A DNA stretch of 64,000 nucleotides from assembly GCF_027947595.1 (NCBI RefSeq), contig NZ_CP116257.1, positions 620,001-684,000 on the forward strand. Reading direction: 5' to 3'. The notes beneath the pieces were generated by a model, which made no database searches, was not told the origin of the DNA, and saw only the letters and a program-made list of their open reading frames with translations. Position numbers and translations under genes: made by a program. Positions 30,625 through 39,435 of the stretch are shown here, in pieces. The stretch's first letter is position 1. Every line of letters begins with the position of its first letter. The stretch comes from Streptomyces lienomycini (GTDB lineage: Bacteria; Actinomycetota; Actinomycetes; Streptomycetales; Streptomycetaceae).

Positions 30625-30690
30625 CGCCGCACCCGGCCGCCTGTCATGCCCGTATCGGGATACGGTCATGACAGGCGGCCGGGTGCGGCG
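30625..30690 (-). terminator. Near-perfect 66-nt palindrome between NmrA gene and rarD
   Basis: Arms 30625-30648 and 30667-30690 are perfectly complementary over 24 bp. The interior (30650-30665) is a second perfect hairpin, CCGTATC/GATACGG. Only C30649 and T30666 are unpaired besides the GG loop. It lies 20 bp past the NmrA-type gene stop on the minus strand and just upstream of rarD, so it probably ends that transcript. The length and perfection are unusual for an ordinary terminator. Confidence 0.7.
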
Positions 30691-30710
30691 GTCGGCCCGA
30701 GGGGTGGTGG

Positions 30711-31565
30711 TCAGCCCTTGAGGGCGGCGGCGACGGCCTCGGCGAGCGGTGTGGTCGGACGTCCGGTCAGCCGGGACAGGTCACCGGTGGAGACGACCAG
30801 CTCACCCTTCTCGACGCTGGCCTCCACGCCCGCGAGGATCGCGGCCATCGGCTCGGGCACCCCGGCCCCGGTGAGGAAGGCGGCGTAGGCCTCGGGGGTG
30901 ACGGGGTTGTAGACGATCTCCTTGCCGGTCTGCCGGCTCAGCTCCGCGGCGTACTCGGCGAAGCTCCACGCCTCGTCGCCGCCCAGCTCGTACGCGGTGT
31001 TCTCGTGCCCCTCGCCGGTCAGCACGGCGACGGCGGCGGCCGCGTAGTCGGCGCGGGAGGCGGAGGAGACCCGGCCCTCGCCGGACGCCTGCACGACGGC
31101 GCCGTGCTCCAGGACCGGGGCGAGCTGTTCGGTGTAGTTCTCGTGGTACCAGCCGTTGCGCAGCAGTACGTACGGGACGCCCGAGCCGACCAGCACCTCC
31201 TCGGTGGCGCGGTGGTCGTCGGTGAGGGCCGCCCTCAGGGTCTCGGGGGCGCTCGTGTAGGCGAGCAGGGCGACGCCGGCCTTCTTGGCCGCGTCGATCA
31301 CGATCGTGTGCTGCCGCACGCGGCCCTTGTCGAACTCGTTGCCCGAGATCAGCAGCACCCGGTCGCCGGCCGCGAACAGGTCGTCGAACGTCTCGGGGGA
31401 GTTGTAGTCGGCGACCGCGAGACGTACGCCGAGGGCGGCGAGGTCGGCGGCCCTGTCCCGGTCCCGGACGACGGCGGTGACCTGGTCGGCCGGCACCTTC
31501 TCCAGCAGCTGCCGCACGACGTGGCGGCCGAGGTGTCCGGTGGCTCCGGTGACGACGATGCTCAT
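30711..31565 (-). CDS. NmrA/QorB-type NAD(P)-dependent oxidoreductase
   Basis: The 284-residue soluble protein has an N-terminal Rossmann motif (IVVTGATGHLGRHVV, residues 3-17) and the atypical SDR layout of NmrA/QorB quinone reductases. LLISGNEFDKGRVRQH near 70-90, LLAYTSA near 105 and LLRNGWYHENYTE near 140 all fit. It probably reduces quinones or senses NADPH. AGGAG precedes ATG 31565. A palindrome 74 bp upstream looks like a regulator site. Confidence 0.9.
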   Translation of the reverse strand: MSIVVTGATGHLGRHVVRQLLEKVPADQVTAVVRDRDRAADLAALGVRLAVADYNSPETFDDLFAAGDRVLLISGNEFDKGRVRQHTIVIDAAKKAGVALLAYTSAPETLRAALTDDHRATEEVLVGSGVPYVLLRNGWYHENYTEQLAPVLEHGAVVQASGEGRVSSASRADYAAAAVAVLTGEGHENTAYELGGDEAWSFAEYAAELSRQTGKEIVYNPVTPEAYAAFLTGAGVPEPMAAILAGVEASVEKGELVVSTGDLSRLTGRPTTPLAEAVAAALKG

Positions 31566-31638
31566 GGCTTCAGTACTCCTTGTGGGGTGCGATGCCACTA
31601 ACCTAGGGGCTGCGCTAACTGAAGGACAGTGCCCACTT

Positions 31639-31659
31639 TGAAGTAAGCTACTTACGTCA
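31639..31659. promoter_or_regulatory. Palindromic operator-like site upstream of NmrA gene
   Basis: TGA-A-GTAAG-CTA-CTTAC-G-TCA is a 21-bp dyad with perfect 5-bp inner arms and matching TGA/TCA ends. QorB-type genes are commonly controlled by HxlR/MarR-type redox repressors. No such gene is adjacent here. Confidence 0.55.
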
Positions 31660-31668
31660 AGGTAAGTC

Positions 31669-31701
31669 GAGAGGCCCGGACGTCCACCGTCCGGGCCTCT
31701 C
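31669..31701 (-). terminator. Terminator hairpin after korAB
   Basis: A perfect 13-bp stem (GAGAGGCCCGGAC with GTCCGGGCCTCTC) and 7-nt loop lie 25 bp past the korB stop on the minus strand. Confidence 0.75.
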
Positions 31702-31725
31702 GCATGCCGTGCACCGCCCCCGGTG

Positions 31726-32823
31726 TCAGCCGACGACCGTCCAGGTGTCCTGGCCGGCGAGCAGCGCGGCGAGGTCGCCCTTGCCGTTCCGCTCGACGGC
31801 GGAGTCGAGCTGCTCGGACATGAGCGCGTCGTAGACCGGCCGGTCCACCGAGCGCAGGACGCCGATCGGCGTGTGGTGCAGGGTGTCCGGATCGGCGAGG
31901 CGGGAGAGCGCGAAGGCGGTGGTCGGGGACGCGGCGTGGGCGTCGTGGACCAGGATGTCCGCCTCGTTGTCCGCGGTGACGGCGACGACCGACAGGTCGC
32001 CGGTGGCCGGGTCGCGTACGACGCCCTTGGCACCGTCGGCGCCGAAGCGGATCGGCTGCCCGTGCTCCAGGCGGATCACCGCCTCCTCGGCCTGCTGCTT
32101 GTCCTTGAGGGCCTCGAAGGCGCCGTCGTTGAAGATGTTGCAGTTCTGGTAGATCTCGATCAGCGCCGTGCCCGGGTGCTCGGCGGCCTGGCGCAGCACC
32201 TCGGTGAGGTGCTTGCGGTCCGAGTCGACGGTCCTGGCGACGAAGGATGCCTCCGCTCCGAGAGCCAGGGAAACCGGGTTGAAGGGCGCGTCCAGCGAAC
32301 CCATCGGGGTCGACTTGGTGATCTTCCCGACCTCGGAGGTCGGGGAGTACTGGCCCTTCGTCAGACCGTAGATCCGGTTGTTGAACAGCAGGATCTTGAG
32401 ATTGACGTTGCGGCGCAGCGCGTGGATGAGGTGGTTGCCGCCGATGGAGAGCGCGTCGCCGTCACCGGTGACGACCCAGACGGACAGGTCGCGGCGCGAG
32501 GCGGCGAGCCCGGTGGCGATGGCGGGGGCGCGGCCGTGGATGGAGTGCATCCCGTACGTGTTCATGTAGTACGGGAAGCGGGAGGAGCAGCCGATGCCGG
32601 AGACGAAGACGATGTTCTCCTTCGCCAGGCCGAGCTGGGGCATGAAGCCCTGCACGGCGGCGAGGATGGCATAGTCGCCGCAGCCCGGGCACCAGCGCAC
32701 TTCCTGATCGGACTTGAAGTCCTTCATGGACTGCTTGCCCTCGGCCCTGGGCACGAGCGACAGCGCCTCGATCGCGCCGGTGCCCGTGCCCGTCGGCTGC
32801 TCTTCCGTGGACGTCTCAGCCAT
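31726..32823 (-). CDS. korB: 2-oxoacid:ferredoxin oxidoreductase, beta subunit
   Basis: The 365-residue TPP-binding subunit has RWCPGCGDYAILAAVQ (Fe-S cysteines C45 and C48), GIGCSSRFPYYM with a further cysteine, and the TPP motif GDGDALSIGGNHLIHALRRN. KGQYSPTSE is typical of 2-oxoglutarate:ferredoxin enzymes. With KorA it oxidises 2-oxoglutarate to succinyl-CoA and reduces ferredoxin. Its start lies within the korA 3' end (8-bp overlap). 2-Oxoglutarate rather than pyruvate is inferred from overall similarity. Confidence 0.93.
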   Translation of the reverse strand: MAETSTEEQPTGTGTGAIEALSLVPRAEGKQSMKDFKSDQEVRWCPGCGDYAILAAVQGFMPQLGLAKENIVFVSGIGCSSRFPYYMNTYGMHSIHGRAPAIATGLAASRRDLSVWVVTGDGDALSIGGNHLIHALRRNVNLKILLFNNRIYGLTKGQYSPTSEVGKITKSTPMGSLDAPFNPVSLALGAEASFVARTVDSDRKHLTEVLRQAAEHPGTALIEIYQNCNIFNDGAFEALKDKQQAEEAVIRLEHGQPIRFGADGAKGVVRDPATGDLSVVAVTADNEADILVHDAHAASPTTAFALSRLADPDTLHHTPIGVLRSVDRPVYDALMSEQLDSAVERNGKGDLAALLAGQDTWTVVG

Positions 32824-34744
32824 CGATGGCCTCCTTCAGGACCGTGGCGAGCTGCTCCGCCTTGAACGGCATGCCGTTGACCTGGTTGTACGACTGCGCG
32901 TCGACCAGGTACTTCGCCCGGATCAGGGTGGCGAGCTGACCGAGGTTCATCTCCGGGACCACCACCGTGTCGTACCGCTGCAGCACCGCACCGAGATTGG
33001 ACGGGAAGGGGTTGAGATGACGCAGGTGGGCCTGGGCGATCTCCTCGCCGGCGGCGCGCAGCCGGCGCACCGCGGCGGTGACCGGGCCGTACGTCGAGCC
33101 CCAGCCCAGCACCAGCGTCTTCGCACCGTCCGGGTCGTCGACCTCCAGGTCGGGGACGTCGATGCCGTCGATCTTGGCCTGCCGGGTGCGGACCATGAAG
33201 TCGTGGTTGGCCGGGTCGTACGAGATGTTCCCGGTGCCGTCCTGCTTCTCGATGCCGCCGATCCGGTGCTCCAGACCGGGCGTGCCCGGCACCGCCCAGG
33301 GACGCGCGAGGGTCCGCGGGTCGCGCTTGTACGGCCAGAACACCTCGGTGCCGTCGTCCAGTGTGTGGTTGGGGCCCTGCGCGAACCGCACCGCCAGGTC
33401 CGGCAGCTCGACCGGCTCGGGAATCCGCCACGGCTCCGAACCGTTGGCCAGATAGCCGTCGGAGAGCAGGAAGACCGGGGTCCGGTACTCCAGCGCGATC
33501 CGCGCCGCCTCGAGCGCGGCGTCGAAGCAGTCGGCCGGGGTGCGCGGGGCGACGACCGGGACCGGCGCCTCGCCGTTGCGCCCGTACATCGCCTGCAGCA
33601 GGTCGGCCTGCTCCGTCTTGGTCGGCAGACCGGTGGAGGGACCGCCGCGCTGGATGTCCACCACCAGCAACGGGAGCTCCAGACTCACCGCGAGCCCGAT
33701 CGTCTCGCTCTTGAGCGCCACCCCGGGGCCGGACGTGGTGGTGACCGCGAGCGAGCCGCCGAAGGCCGCGCCGAGCGCCGCGCCGATCCCCGCGATCTCG
33801 TCCTCGGCCTGGAAGGTCCGCACACCGAAGTTCTTGTGCCGGCTCAGCTCGTGCAGGATGTCCGAGGCCGGGGTGATTGGGTACGAACCCAGGAAGAGCG
33901 GCAGGTCCGCCTGGCGGGACGCGGCGATCAGGCCGTAGGCCAGGGCCAGGTTCCCGGAGATGTTGCGGTAGGTGCCGGGCGGGAACGCCGTCGCCGCCGG
34001 CGCCACCTCGTAGGAGACCGCGAAGTCCTCCGTGGTCTCACCGAAGTTCCAGCCCGCGCGGTAGGCCGCGATGTTGGCCGCGGCGATGTCGGGCTTCTTC
34101 GCGAACTTCGTCCTCAGGAACTTCTCGGTGCCCTCGGTGGGCCGGTGGTACATCCAGCTCAGCAGCCCGAGCGCGAACATGTTCTTGCTGCGCTCGGCCT
34201 CCTTGCGGGTGAGGTCGAACTCCTTGAGCGCCTCGACGGTCAGCGCGGTCAACGGCACCGGATGCAGGTGGTACCCGTCGAGGGAGCCGTCCTCCAGCGG
34301 AGAGGTGTCGTAGCCGACCTTCTGCATCGCCCGCCGGGTGAACTCGTCCGTGTTGACGATGATCTCCGCGCCGCGCGGCAGGTCGCCGACGTTCGCCTTC
34401 AGCGCGGCCGGGTTCATCGCGACCAGCACGTTCGGAGCGTCGCCCGGCGTGAGGATGTCGTGGTCGGCGAAGTGCAGCTGGAACGACGAGACACCCGGCA
34501 GGGTGCCCGCGGGGGCCCGGATCTCGGCCGGGAAGTTCGGCAGCGTCGACAGGTCGTTGCCGAACGACGCCGTCTCCGAGGTGAAGCGGTCGCCGGTGAG
34601 CTGCATCCCGTCGCCCGAGTCGCCCGCGAACCTGATGATCACCCGGTCCAGCCTGCGGACGTCCTTCGCCCCGACCGGTTTGCGCTGCTCTCCCACGACG
34701 GTTCCGTCGGCCTGCTCCGCTGGGCTGCTGACCTGGCTGGTCAC
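32816..34744 (-). CDS. korA: 2-oxoacid:ferredoxin oxidoreductase, fused gamma-alpha subunit
   Basis: The 642-residue protein has a gamma domain at the N-terminus (VIIRFAGDSGDGMQLTG near 30, then FPAEIRAPAGT). This is followed by the alpha domain with GSYPITPASDILHELS near 265, EDEIAGIGAALGAAFGG, TTTSGPG and a C-terminal transketolase-like region (LVLGWGSTYGPV). The fused gamma-alpha plan is usual for actinobacterial KorA. GTG 34744 is chosen because GGGAGG lies 9 nt upstream; the longer frame reads Pro/Arg-rich noise. It heads the two-gene operon, 281 bp from the response-regulator gene. Confidence 0.93.
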   Translation of the reverse strand: MTSQVSSPAEQADGTVVGEQRKPVGAKDVRRLDRVIIRFAGDSGDGMQLTGDRFTSETASFGNDLSTLPNFPAEIRAPAGTLPGVSSFQLHFADHDILTPGDAPNVLVAMNPAALKANVGDLPRGAEIIVNTDEFTRRAMQKVGYDTSPLEDGSLDGYHLHPVPLTALTVEALKEFDLTRKEAERSKNMFALGLLSWMYHRPTEGTEKFLRTKFAKKPDIAAANIAAYRAGWNFGETTEDFAVSYEVAPAATAFPPGTYRNISGNLALAYGLIAASRQADLPLFLGSYPITPASDILHELSRHKNFGVRTFQAEDEIAGIGAALGAAFGGSLAVTTTSGPGVALKSETIGLAVSLELPLLVVDIQRGGPSTGLPTKTEQADLLQAMYGRNGEAPVPVVAPRTPADCFDAALEAARIALEYRTPVFLLSDGYLANGSEPWRIPEPVELPDLAVRFAQGPNHTLDDGTEVFWPYKRDPRTLARPWAVPGTPGLEHRIGGIEKQDGTGNISYDPANHDFMVRTRQAKIDGIDVPDLEVDDPDGAKTLVLGWGSTYGPVTAAVRRLRAAGEEIAQAHLRHLNPFPSNLGAVLQRYDTVVVPEMNLGQLATLIRAKYLVDAQSYNQVNGMPFKAEQLATVLKEAIDG

Positions 34745-35025
34745 TTGACTGGACCTCCCTCGGGACGGCTGTCCGGGGACTGGCCTCCCACTGGCCGCCC
34801 CAGGATCAACCCTACGTCCGCACGCCATGACTTCCGGTGGACATTCGCATGATGGACACGACTTCGAGAGGGCCCACAGCCCTGTCGTCGCAAGGCTTTG
34901 CGGGGATCCGGCGCCGGTGGGGACGTACCCCGCCCGGCCTCCGGTTCCTCCGGTTTCTCATTCGTCCGGATGAGCGTCCGCGCAGCCGGCCCCCGCCGTC
35001 GCTTGTGAGGCACGGGCCGCCGGTG

Positions 35026-35685
35026 TCAGGAATTGAGGTACGTGAGCACGGCGAGCACCCGCCGGTGATCACCGTCGCTCGGGGACAGGCCCAGCTTCAT
35101 GAAGATGTTGCTGACGTGCTTCTCGACGGCCCCGTCACTCACGACGAGCTGCCGGGCGACCGCCGAGTTGGTCCGGCCCTCGGCCATGAGCCCCAGCACC
35201 TCCCGCTCACGCGGGGTCAGCCCCGCCAGCACGTCCTGCTTGCGGCTGCGACCCAGCAACTGCGCGACCACCTCCGGGTCCAGGGCCGTACCGCCCTGCG
35301 CCACCCGCACCACCGCGTCCACGAACTCCCGCACCTCGGCCACCCGGTCCTTGAGCAGATAGCCCACGCCCCTGCTGGAACCGGCCAACAGCTCCGTGGC
35401 GTAGCGCTCCTCCACGTACTGGGACAGCACCAGCACGCCGAGACCGGGATGCGCCTTGCGCAGCCGCACCGAGGCCCGCACCCCCTCGTCGGTGTGTGTC
35501 GGTGGCATCCGGACGTCCGCCACCACGACGTCCGGCAACTCGCCCTGCGCGTCCAGGTCGGTGATCGTCTTGATCAGTGCCTCACCGTCGCCGACGCCGG
35601 CCACGACTTCGTGCCCGCGGTCGGTCAACAACCGGGTCAGCCCCTCTCTGAGCAGCACTGAATCCTCGGCGATGACCACCCGCAC
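35026..35685 (-). CDS. NarL/LuxR-family response regulator
   Basis: The 219-residue regulator has receiver-domain acidic residue D8, phosphoacceptor D57 ([11 protein letters not shown]) and a conserved Lys in YLLKDRV. The C-terminal HTH is [25 protein letters not shown]...[12 protein letters not shown]. It is the likely partner of the two histidine kinases just upstream on the same strand. Control of korAB or nuo2, which flank it, is inference. GTG 35685 has GGAGG 5 nt upstream; GTG 35697 is an alternative. A candidate promoter is TTGCCC-17-GATGCT (complement 35788-35816). Confidence 0.92.
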   Translation of the reverse strand: MRVVIAEDSVLLREGLTRLLTDRGHEVVAGVGDGEALIKTITDLDAQGELPDVVVADVRMPPTHTDEGVRASVRLRKAHPGLGVLVLSQYVEERYATELLAGSSRGVGYLLKDRVAEVREFVDAVVRVAQGGTALDPEVVAQLLGRSRKQDVLAGLTPREREVLGLMAEGRTNSAVARQLVVSDGAVEKHVSNIFMKLGLSPSDGDHRRVLAVLTYLNS

Positions 35686-36039
35686 CCTGTCCTCCACGAT
35701 TTTCGGTCCCCCACAGCCCGTGCACCTCACGGCCCGCGCGGCCCACGCCGCGTCCACGAGCCGTCCGTGCGACGGGTCCAGCATTCCAGCATCGGAGACC
35801 GGACGCCTTCGGGCAACGGGAAGAGAAGGGGAAGTCCGGGGTTCAGTCCGGGTTCGGCCGCACGTTGGCCGGTTTTCGATCACGTCGACGGGAGCTTGAC
35901 GCGCGCTCGGGGGATGGGCCGGCCGACCGGCGCGGATCGGCCGGCCCGACCGGTGGGCCCAGTAGGCCCCGGTCGGGCCGGGTGGCCCGCCTATGCCGGG
36001 CGGCGGTCGCGCGGGGCCGGGGCCGCCGCGCAGGTCCGC
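35686..36039. other. Region between response regulator and kinase genes
   Basis: The 354 bp contain the kinase terminator hairpin (35942-35980) and a candidate minus-strand promoter for the regulator (-35 TTGCCC at 35811-35816, -10 GATGCT at 35788-35793, spacer 17). I see no gene. Confidence 0.4.
35942..35980 (-). terminator. Terminator hairpin after histidine kinase genes
   Basis: A 12-bp perfect stem CGGCCCGACCGG/CCGGTCGGGCCG with a 15-nt loop lies about 60 bp past the kinase stop on the minus strand. It separates the kinases from the response-regulator gene. Confidence 0.55.
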
Positions 36040-37407
36040 CTACCTGGTGACCGCCTCGCTCCGCCACGGCAGCTCCGCCGTGACCCGCGTCGGCCCGCCG
36101 GCCGGAGAGTCCACCACGAGGATCCCGTCCACCGCGTCGAGCCGCTCCGCCAGCCCGGCCAGCCCCGACCCGGCCGACGCGTCCGCGCCGCCCACGCCGT
36201 TGTCCACGACCTGGAGCATCAGCCGGTTCTCCGCCCGCCACACCTCGACGGCGGCGGCCGAGGCCCCCGCGTGCTTGCTGATGTTCTGCAACAGCTCCGA
36301 GACGGTGAAGTAGGCGATGCCCTCGATCGCCGACGCCGGCCGCTCCCTCAGGTCGACCTCCACCCGCACCGGCACGGTGCAGCGCGAGGCGACCGCCGAC
36401 AGCGCCGCGTCCAGCCCCCGGTCGGTGAGGACCGCGGGGTGGATGCCGCGGGCCAGATCCCGCAGCTCCTGCAGCGCCGTCTTCACCTCACCGTGGGCCT
36501 CGTCCACCATGACGGCAGCGGCCCGGGGGTCCTCCCGCACCTTCTCCTTGGCCAGTCCCAGCCCCATGGCGAGGTTGACCAGGCGGGCCTGCGCCCCGTC
36601 GTGCAGGTCGCGCTCGATGCGCCGCAGGTCGGCCGCGGCCGTGTCGACCACGATCCCCCGGTCCGACTCCAGCTCCACCACCCGCGTCGCCAGCCGCGAG
36701 GGCCCGAGCAGCCCGTGCACCATGACCCGGTCCACCGTCGTCAGCGCCCGCACGAGCCACGGCGTCGCCAGGGTGAACAGCAGCCCGACCAGCGCCGTCA
36801 CGGCGATCTCGAAGGGGTTGTCCAGATAGATCCGGTGCGTCTGGTCGCCGTACAGCTGGAGCCCGTCCTGGCCCACGTACATCGGGAACACCCAGAACCA
36901 CAGCGGGTACGTCAGCGTCGCCCACCCGATCGCCCAGACGTTCACGGCGACGACGAAGGAGAACACCGCCCACGGGAACTGCACCACCGCGTACAGCAGG
37001 CTCCGCCAGGAGGTGCCGCTCTTGAGCACCGCCCCGATCCAGCCCATCGCGCCGCGCTTCCTCAACCGCAGCCGCTCCGGCTCGGACACCCGCAGCCCCA
37101 GCAGCGTGCGCGCCCGCGCCCGCTCCATCGCCCCGAAACCCCGGCACCCGGCGAGCGCGGCCGCCAGCACCGGCACGCCCAGGAACGTCACCAGCAGGCC
37201 CGCCCCCAGCGCGATCATGGTGACGGCGTAGACGAAGAGCAGGATGCCGACCGGCAGACCCACCAGGACATAGCCGAACTCTCGCCAGCTGCGCGCCTCG
37301 AACGGTGCCCGCAGTCCCGCCGGCACCCGGTGGCGACGCGCAGCGGTGTCCCCGGGGAGGCCGGACCCGCTTCCGAGCCCGTAACTCTGTCCGTAATCCG
37401 TGGCCAT
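36040..37407 (-). CDS. Sensor histidine kinase (HisKA_3), copy 1
   Basis: The 455-residue membrane kinase has a N-terminal region with about five hydrophobic helices and an actinobacterial sensor-domain layout (FGYVLVGLPVGILLFVYAVTM, GLLVTFLGVPVLAAALAG). The dimerisation/phosphoacceptor box RRIERDLHDGAQARLV holds its His near 255. The HATPase segments follow: SELLQNISKHAGAS (N box), VVDNGVGGAD and GSGLAGLAERLDAV. ATG 37407 follows AAGGA. Downstream of, and closely related to, the next kinase. They may act as a pair or as alternative inputs to one regulator. Confidence 0.92.
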   Translation of the reverse strand: MATDYGQSYGLGSGSGLPGDTAARRHRVPAGLRAPFEARSWREFGYVLVGLPVGILLFVYAVTMIALGAGLLVTFLGVPVLAAALAGCRGFGAMERARARTLLGLRVSEPERLRLRKRGAMGWIGAVLKSGTSWRSLLYAVVQFPWAVFSFVVAVNVWAIGWATLTYPLWFWVFPMYVGQDGLQLYGDQTHRIYLDNPFEIAVTALVGLLFTLATPWLVRALTTVDRVMVHGLLGPSRLATRVVELESDRGIVVDTAAADLRRIERDLHDGAQARLVNLAMGLGLAKEKVREDPRAAAVMVDEAHGEVKTALQELRDLARGIHPAVLTDRGLDAALSAVASRCTVPVRVEVDLRERPASAIEGIAYFTVSELLQNISKHAGASAAAVEVWRAENRLMLQVVDNGVGGADASAGSGLAGLAERLDAVDGILVVDSPAGGPTRVTAELPWRSEAVTR

Positions 37408-37566
37408 CGGTGCCGTCCTTCTCCTCGTTCTACGGCTGTGCTGTCGTAACTCCACCCTCCTCGACCGCGCCGCCCCGACCAATGGAGCTCGTCGGCGTCT
37501 GGAGTGGGGGGTTTTCCCTACCTCCGCGACCTCTGGACCGCCGCGCGGCCGGCCGCCCCGGCCACC

Positions 37567-38808
37567 TCAGTGGCTTCGGGCCGGCGGCCGGGAGGTGCCC
37601 GCGGCCCCGTCGGCCCCCGTGCGGTCGCGCCACGGCAGCTCGGCCGTGATCGTCGTCGGGCCGCCCTCCGGCGAGTCGACGACGAAGAGACCGTCGACGG
37701 CGGACAACCGGTCGGCGAGGCCCTTCATCCCCGTACCACCGTCGAGACGCGCGCCCCCGTGCCCGTCGTCCCCCACCTGTATGAGCAGTCGGTCGGAGGT
37801 CCGCCACACCTCCACCGAGGCGGACCTCGCCCCGCTGTGCTTGCTGACGTTCTGGAGCAGCTCCGAGACGGTGAAGTAGGCGATGCCCTCGATGGCGGCC
37901 GCGGGGCGCTCCGCCAGGTCGACGGTCACCTGGACCGGCACGGTGCAGCGGGAGGCGACCGAGGACAGCGCCGCGTCCAGGCCGCGGTCGGTCAGGACGG
38001 CCGGGTGGATGCCGCGGGCCAGATCGCGCAACTCCTGCAGGGCCAGCTTCACCTCGCCGTGCGCCTCGTCGACCATGGCCGCCGCCGTGTCCGGGTCCTC
38101 CAGGAGCTTCTCCTTGGCCAGTCCCAGTCCCATGGCGAGGTTGACCAGGCGGGCCTGCGCCCCGTCGTGCAGGTCGCGCTCGATGCGCCGCAGGTCGGCC
38201 GCGGCCGTGTCGACCACGATCCCCCGGTCCGACTCCAGCTCGGCGATCCGCCGCTCCAGCCCGTCCGACGGGGACAGCAGCCCGCGCACCATCGCCCGGT
38301 CGACGTTGGTCAGGCCCCGCGCGATGAACGGCAGCACCGGCCACAGCACCAACAACGACGTCAGCGTGACGCAGAAGGTGAAGACCCCCCAGGGGAACCG
38401 GATGAAGTCGTACAGGACCGTGCGCCAGCCCACCGGGTCCTTCAGGGACATCCACAACTGTGCGAGGAAGCCGCTCCTGCTCCGCAACGGCAGCGGGCTC
38501 GGCTCGTCCACCCGTACCCCGAGCAGCGCCCGGGCCCGTGCCCTCTCCAGCTTGCCCGACTGCCGTGCGCCCACCAGGCCGGCCGCCAGCAGCGGCAGCC
38601 CGACGACCGTCACCGTCAACCCGACGCCGACGGCCAGCATCACCACGACGTAGACGAATCCGATCAGTGCCGCCGGGAGATTCGCCAGCAGGTGGGCGAT
38701 CTCCTTCCAGGTGTGCCGGTCGTAGGCGAAACGGGCCGGCGGCAGGCGGTCACCGGTCGCTGCGCCGGTGGTGCCGGCGGGGCTCGATGTGGAGAGGCGT
38801 TCGGTCAT
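37567..38808 (-). CDS. Sensor histidine kinase (HisKA_3), copy 2
   Basis: The 413-residue kinase has the same architecture as its neighbour: membrane sensor region (residues ~40-210), H box RRIERDLHDGAQARLV near 235, N box SELLQNVSKHSGAR, and GTGMKGLADRLSAVDG. It lacks the extra hydrophobic loop of copy 1. A 135-bp stretch over the H box differs by a single base between the two genes. ATG 38808 has no obvious RBS. It is transcribed divergently from the nuo2 operon, sharing a 186-bp intergenic region. Confidence 0.92.
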   Translation of the reverse strand: MTERLSTSSPAGTTGAATGDRLPPARFAYDRHTWKEIAHLLANLPAALIGFVYVVVMLAVGVGLTVTVVGLPLLAAGLVGARQSGKLERARARALLGVRVDEPSPLPLRSRSGFLAQLWMSLKDPVGWRTVLYDFIRFPWGVFTFCVTLTSLLVLWPVLPFIARGLTNVDRAMVRGLLSPSDGLERRIAELESDRGIVVDTAAADLRRIERDLHDGAQARLVNLAMGLGLAKEKLLEDPDTAAAMVDEAHGEVKLALQELRDLARGIHPAVLTDRGLDAALSSVASRCTVPVQVTVDLAERPAAAIEGIAYFTVSELLQNVSKHSGARSASVEVWRTSDRLLIQVGDDGHGGARLDGGTGMKGLADRLSAVDGLFVVDSPEGGPTTITAELPWRDRTGADGAAGTSRPPARSH

Positions 38809-38910
38809 ACACGTCAGCGTGCCGTGCGCCGCGGCGCCGCGCCATGAGGTGGACCGCCGGGATGCACTGAGGAAAACCCCACCCCCGCGTCCCAAGGCAC
38901 GACGGGCTGC

Positions 38911-38938
38911 TTACCGTCTCTTTATCAGGCCCTAGACT
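38911..38938 (+). promoter_or_regulatory. Candidate promoter of the second nuo operon
   Basis: TTACCG (38911-38916), a 16-bp spacer and TAGACT (38933-38938, TAnnnT) lie 57 bp before the nuoA GTG, in the divergent region with the kinase gene. Confidence 0.4.
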
Positions 38939-38994
38939 CCCGTGCGTACAGATCGTCGAACAGCAGGGTTGGCGACAGGGAGCGAGGAACGCAC

Positions 38995-39435
38995 GTGCCG
39001 GAACCGACCGTCGGTGCTGTGGCCACCGGCGATGTGACCGTCGCCGACGCGACCGCCGGGCTCGCCTCGGACTACTTCCAGTCCTACTCCGTCGTCGGCC
39101 TGCTCGCCGTCGTGGGGGTGCTCTTCGTCGCCGTCGCCTTCGGTGCCGGGCGTCTGCTGCGGCCCGTGGTCCCGACGCCCGAGAAGCTGCTGACGTACGA
39201 GTGCGGCGTCGACCCCGTCGGTGAGGGCTGGGCGCACACCCAGGTCCGCTACTACGTCTACGCGTTCCTCTACGTCATCTTCGCCGTCGACTCGATCTTC
39301 CTCTTCCCCTGGGCGACGGTCTTCGCCGACCCTGGTTACGGCGCCACGACCCTCGTGGAGATGTTCATCTTCCTCGGCTTCCTCGCCGTGGGCCTGCTGT
39401 ACGCCTACAAGAAGGGCGTCCTGTCGTGGACGTGA
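38995..39435 (+). CDS. nuoA: NADH-quinone oxidoreductase subunit A (second operon)
   Basis: The 146-residue protein has three membrane helices (about 30-50, 85-105 and 115-135) and the signature [32 protein letters not shown], the conserved Cys loop that helps build the quinone site. A ~25-residue N-terminal extension precedes the first helix. GTG 38995 follows GAGGAA. It is the first gene of a ten-gene operon, and its 3' end overlaps nuoB by 10 bp. Confidence 0.95.
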   Translation: MPEPTVGAVATGDVTVADATAGLASDYFQSYSVVGLLAVVGVLFVAVAFGAGRLLRPVVPTPEKLLTYECGVDPVGEGWAHTQVRYYVYAFLYVIFAVDSIFLFPWATVFADPGYGATTLVEMFIFLGFLAVGLLYAYKKGVLSWT

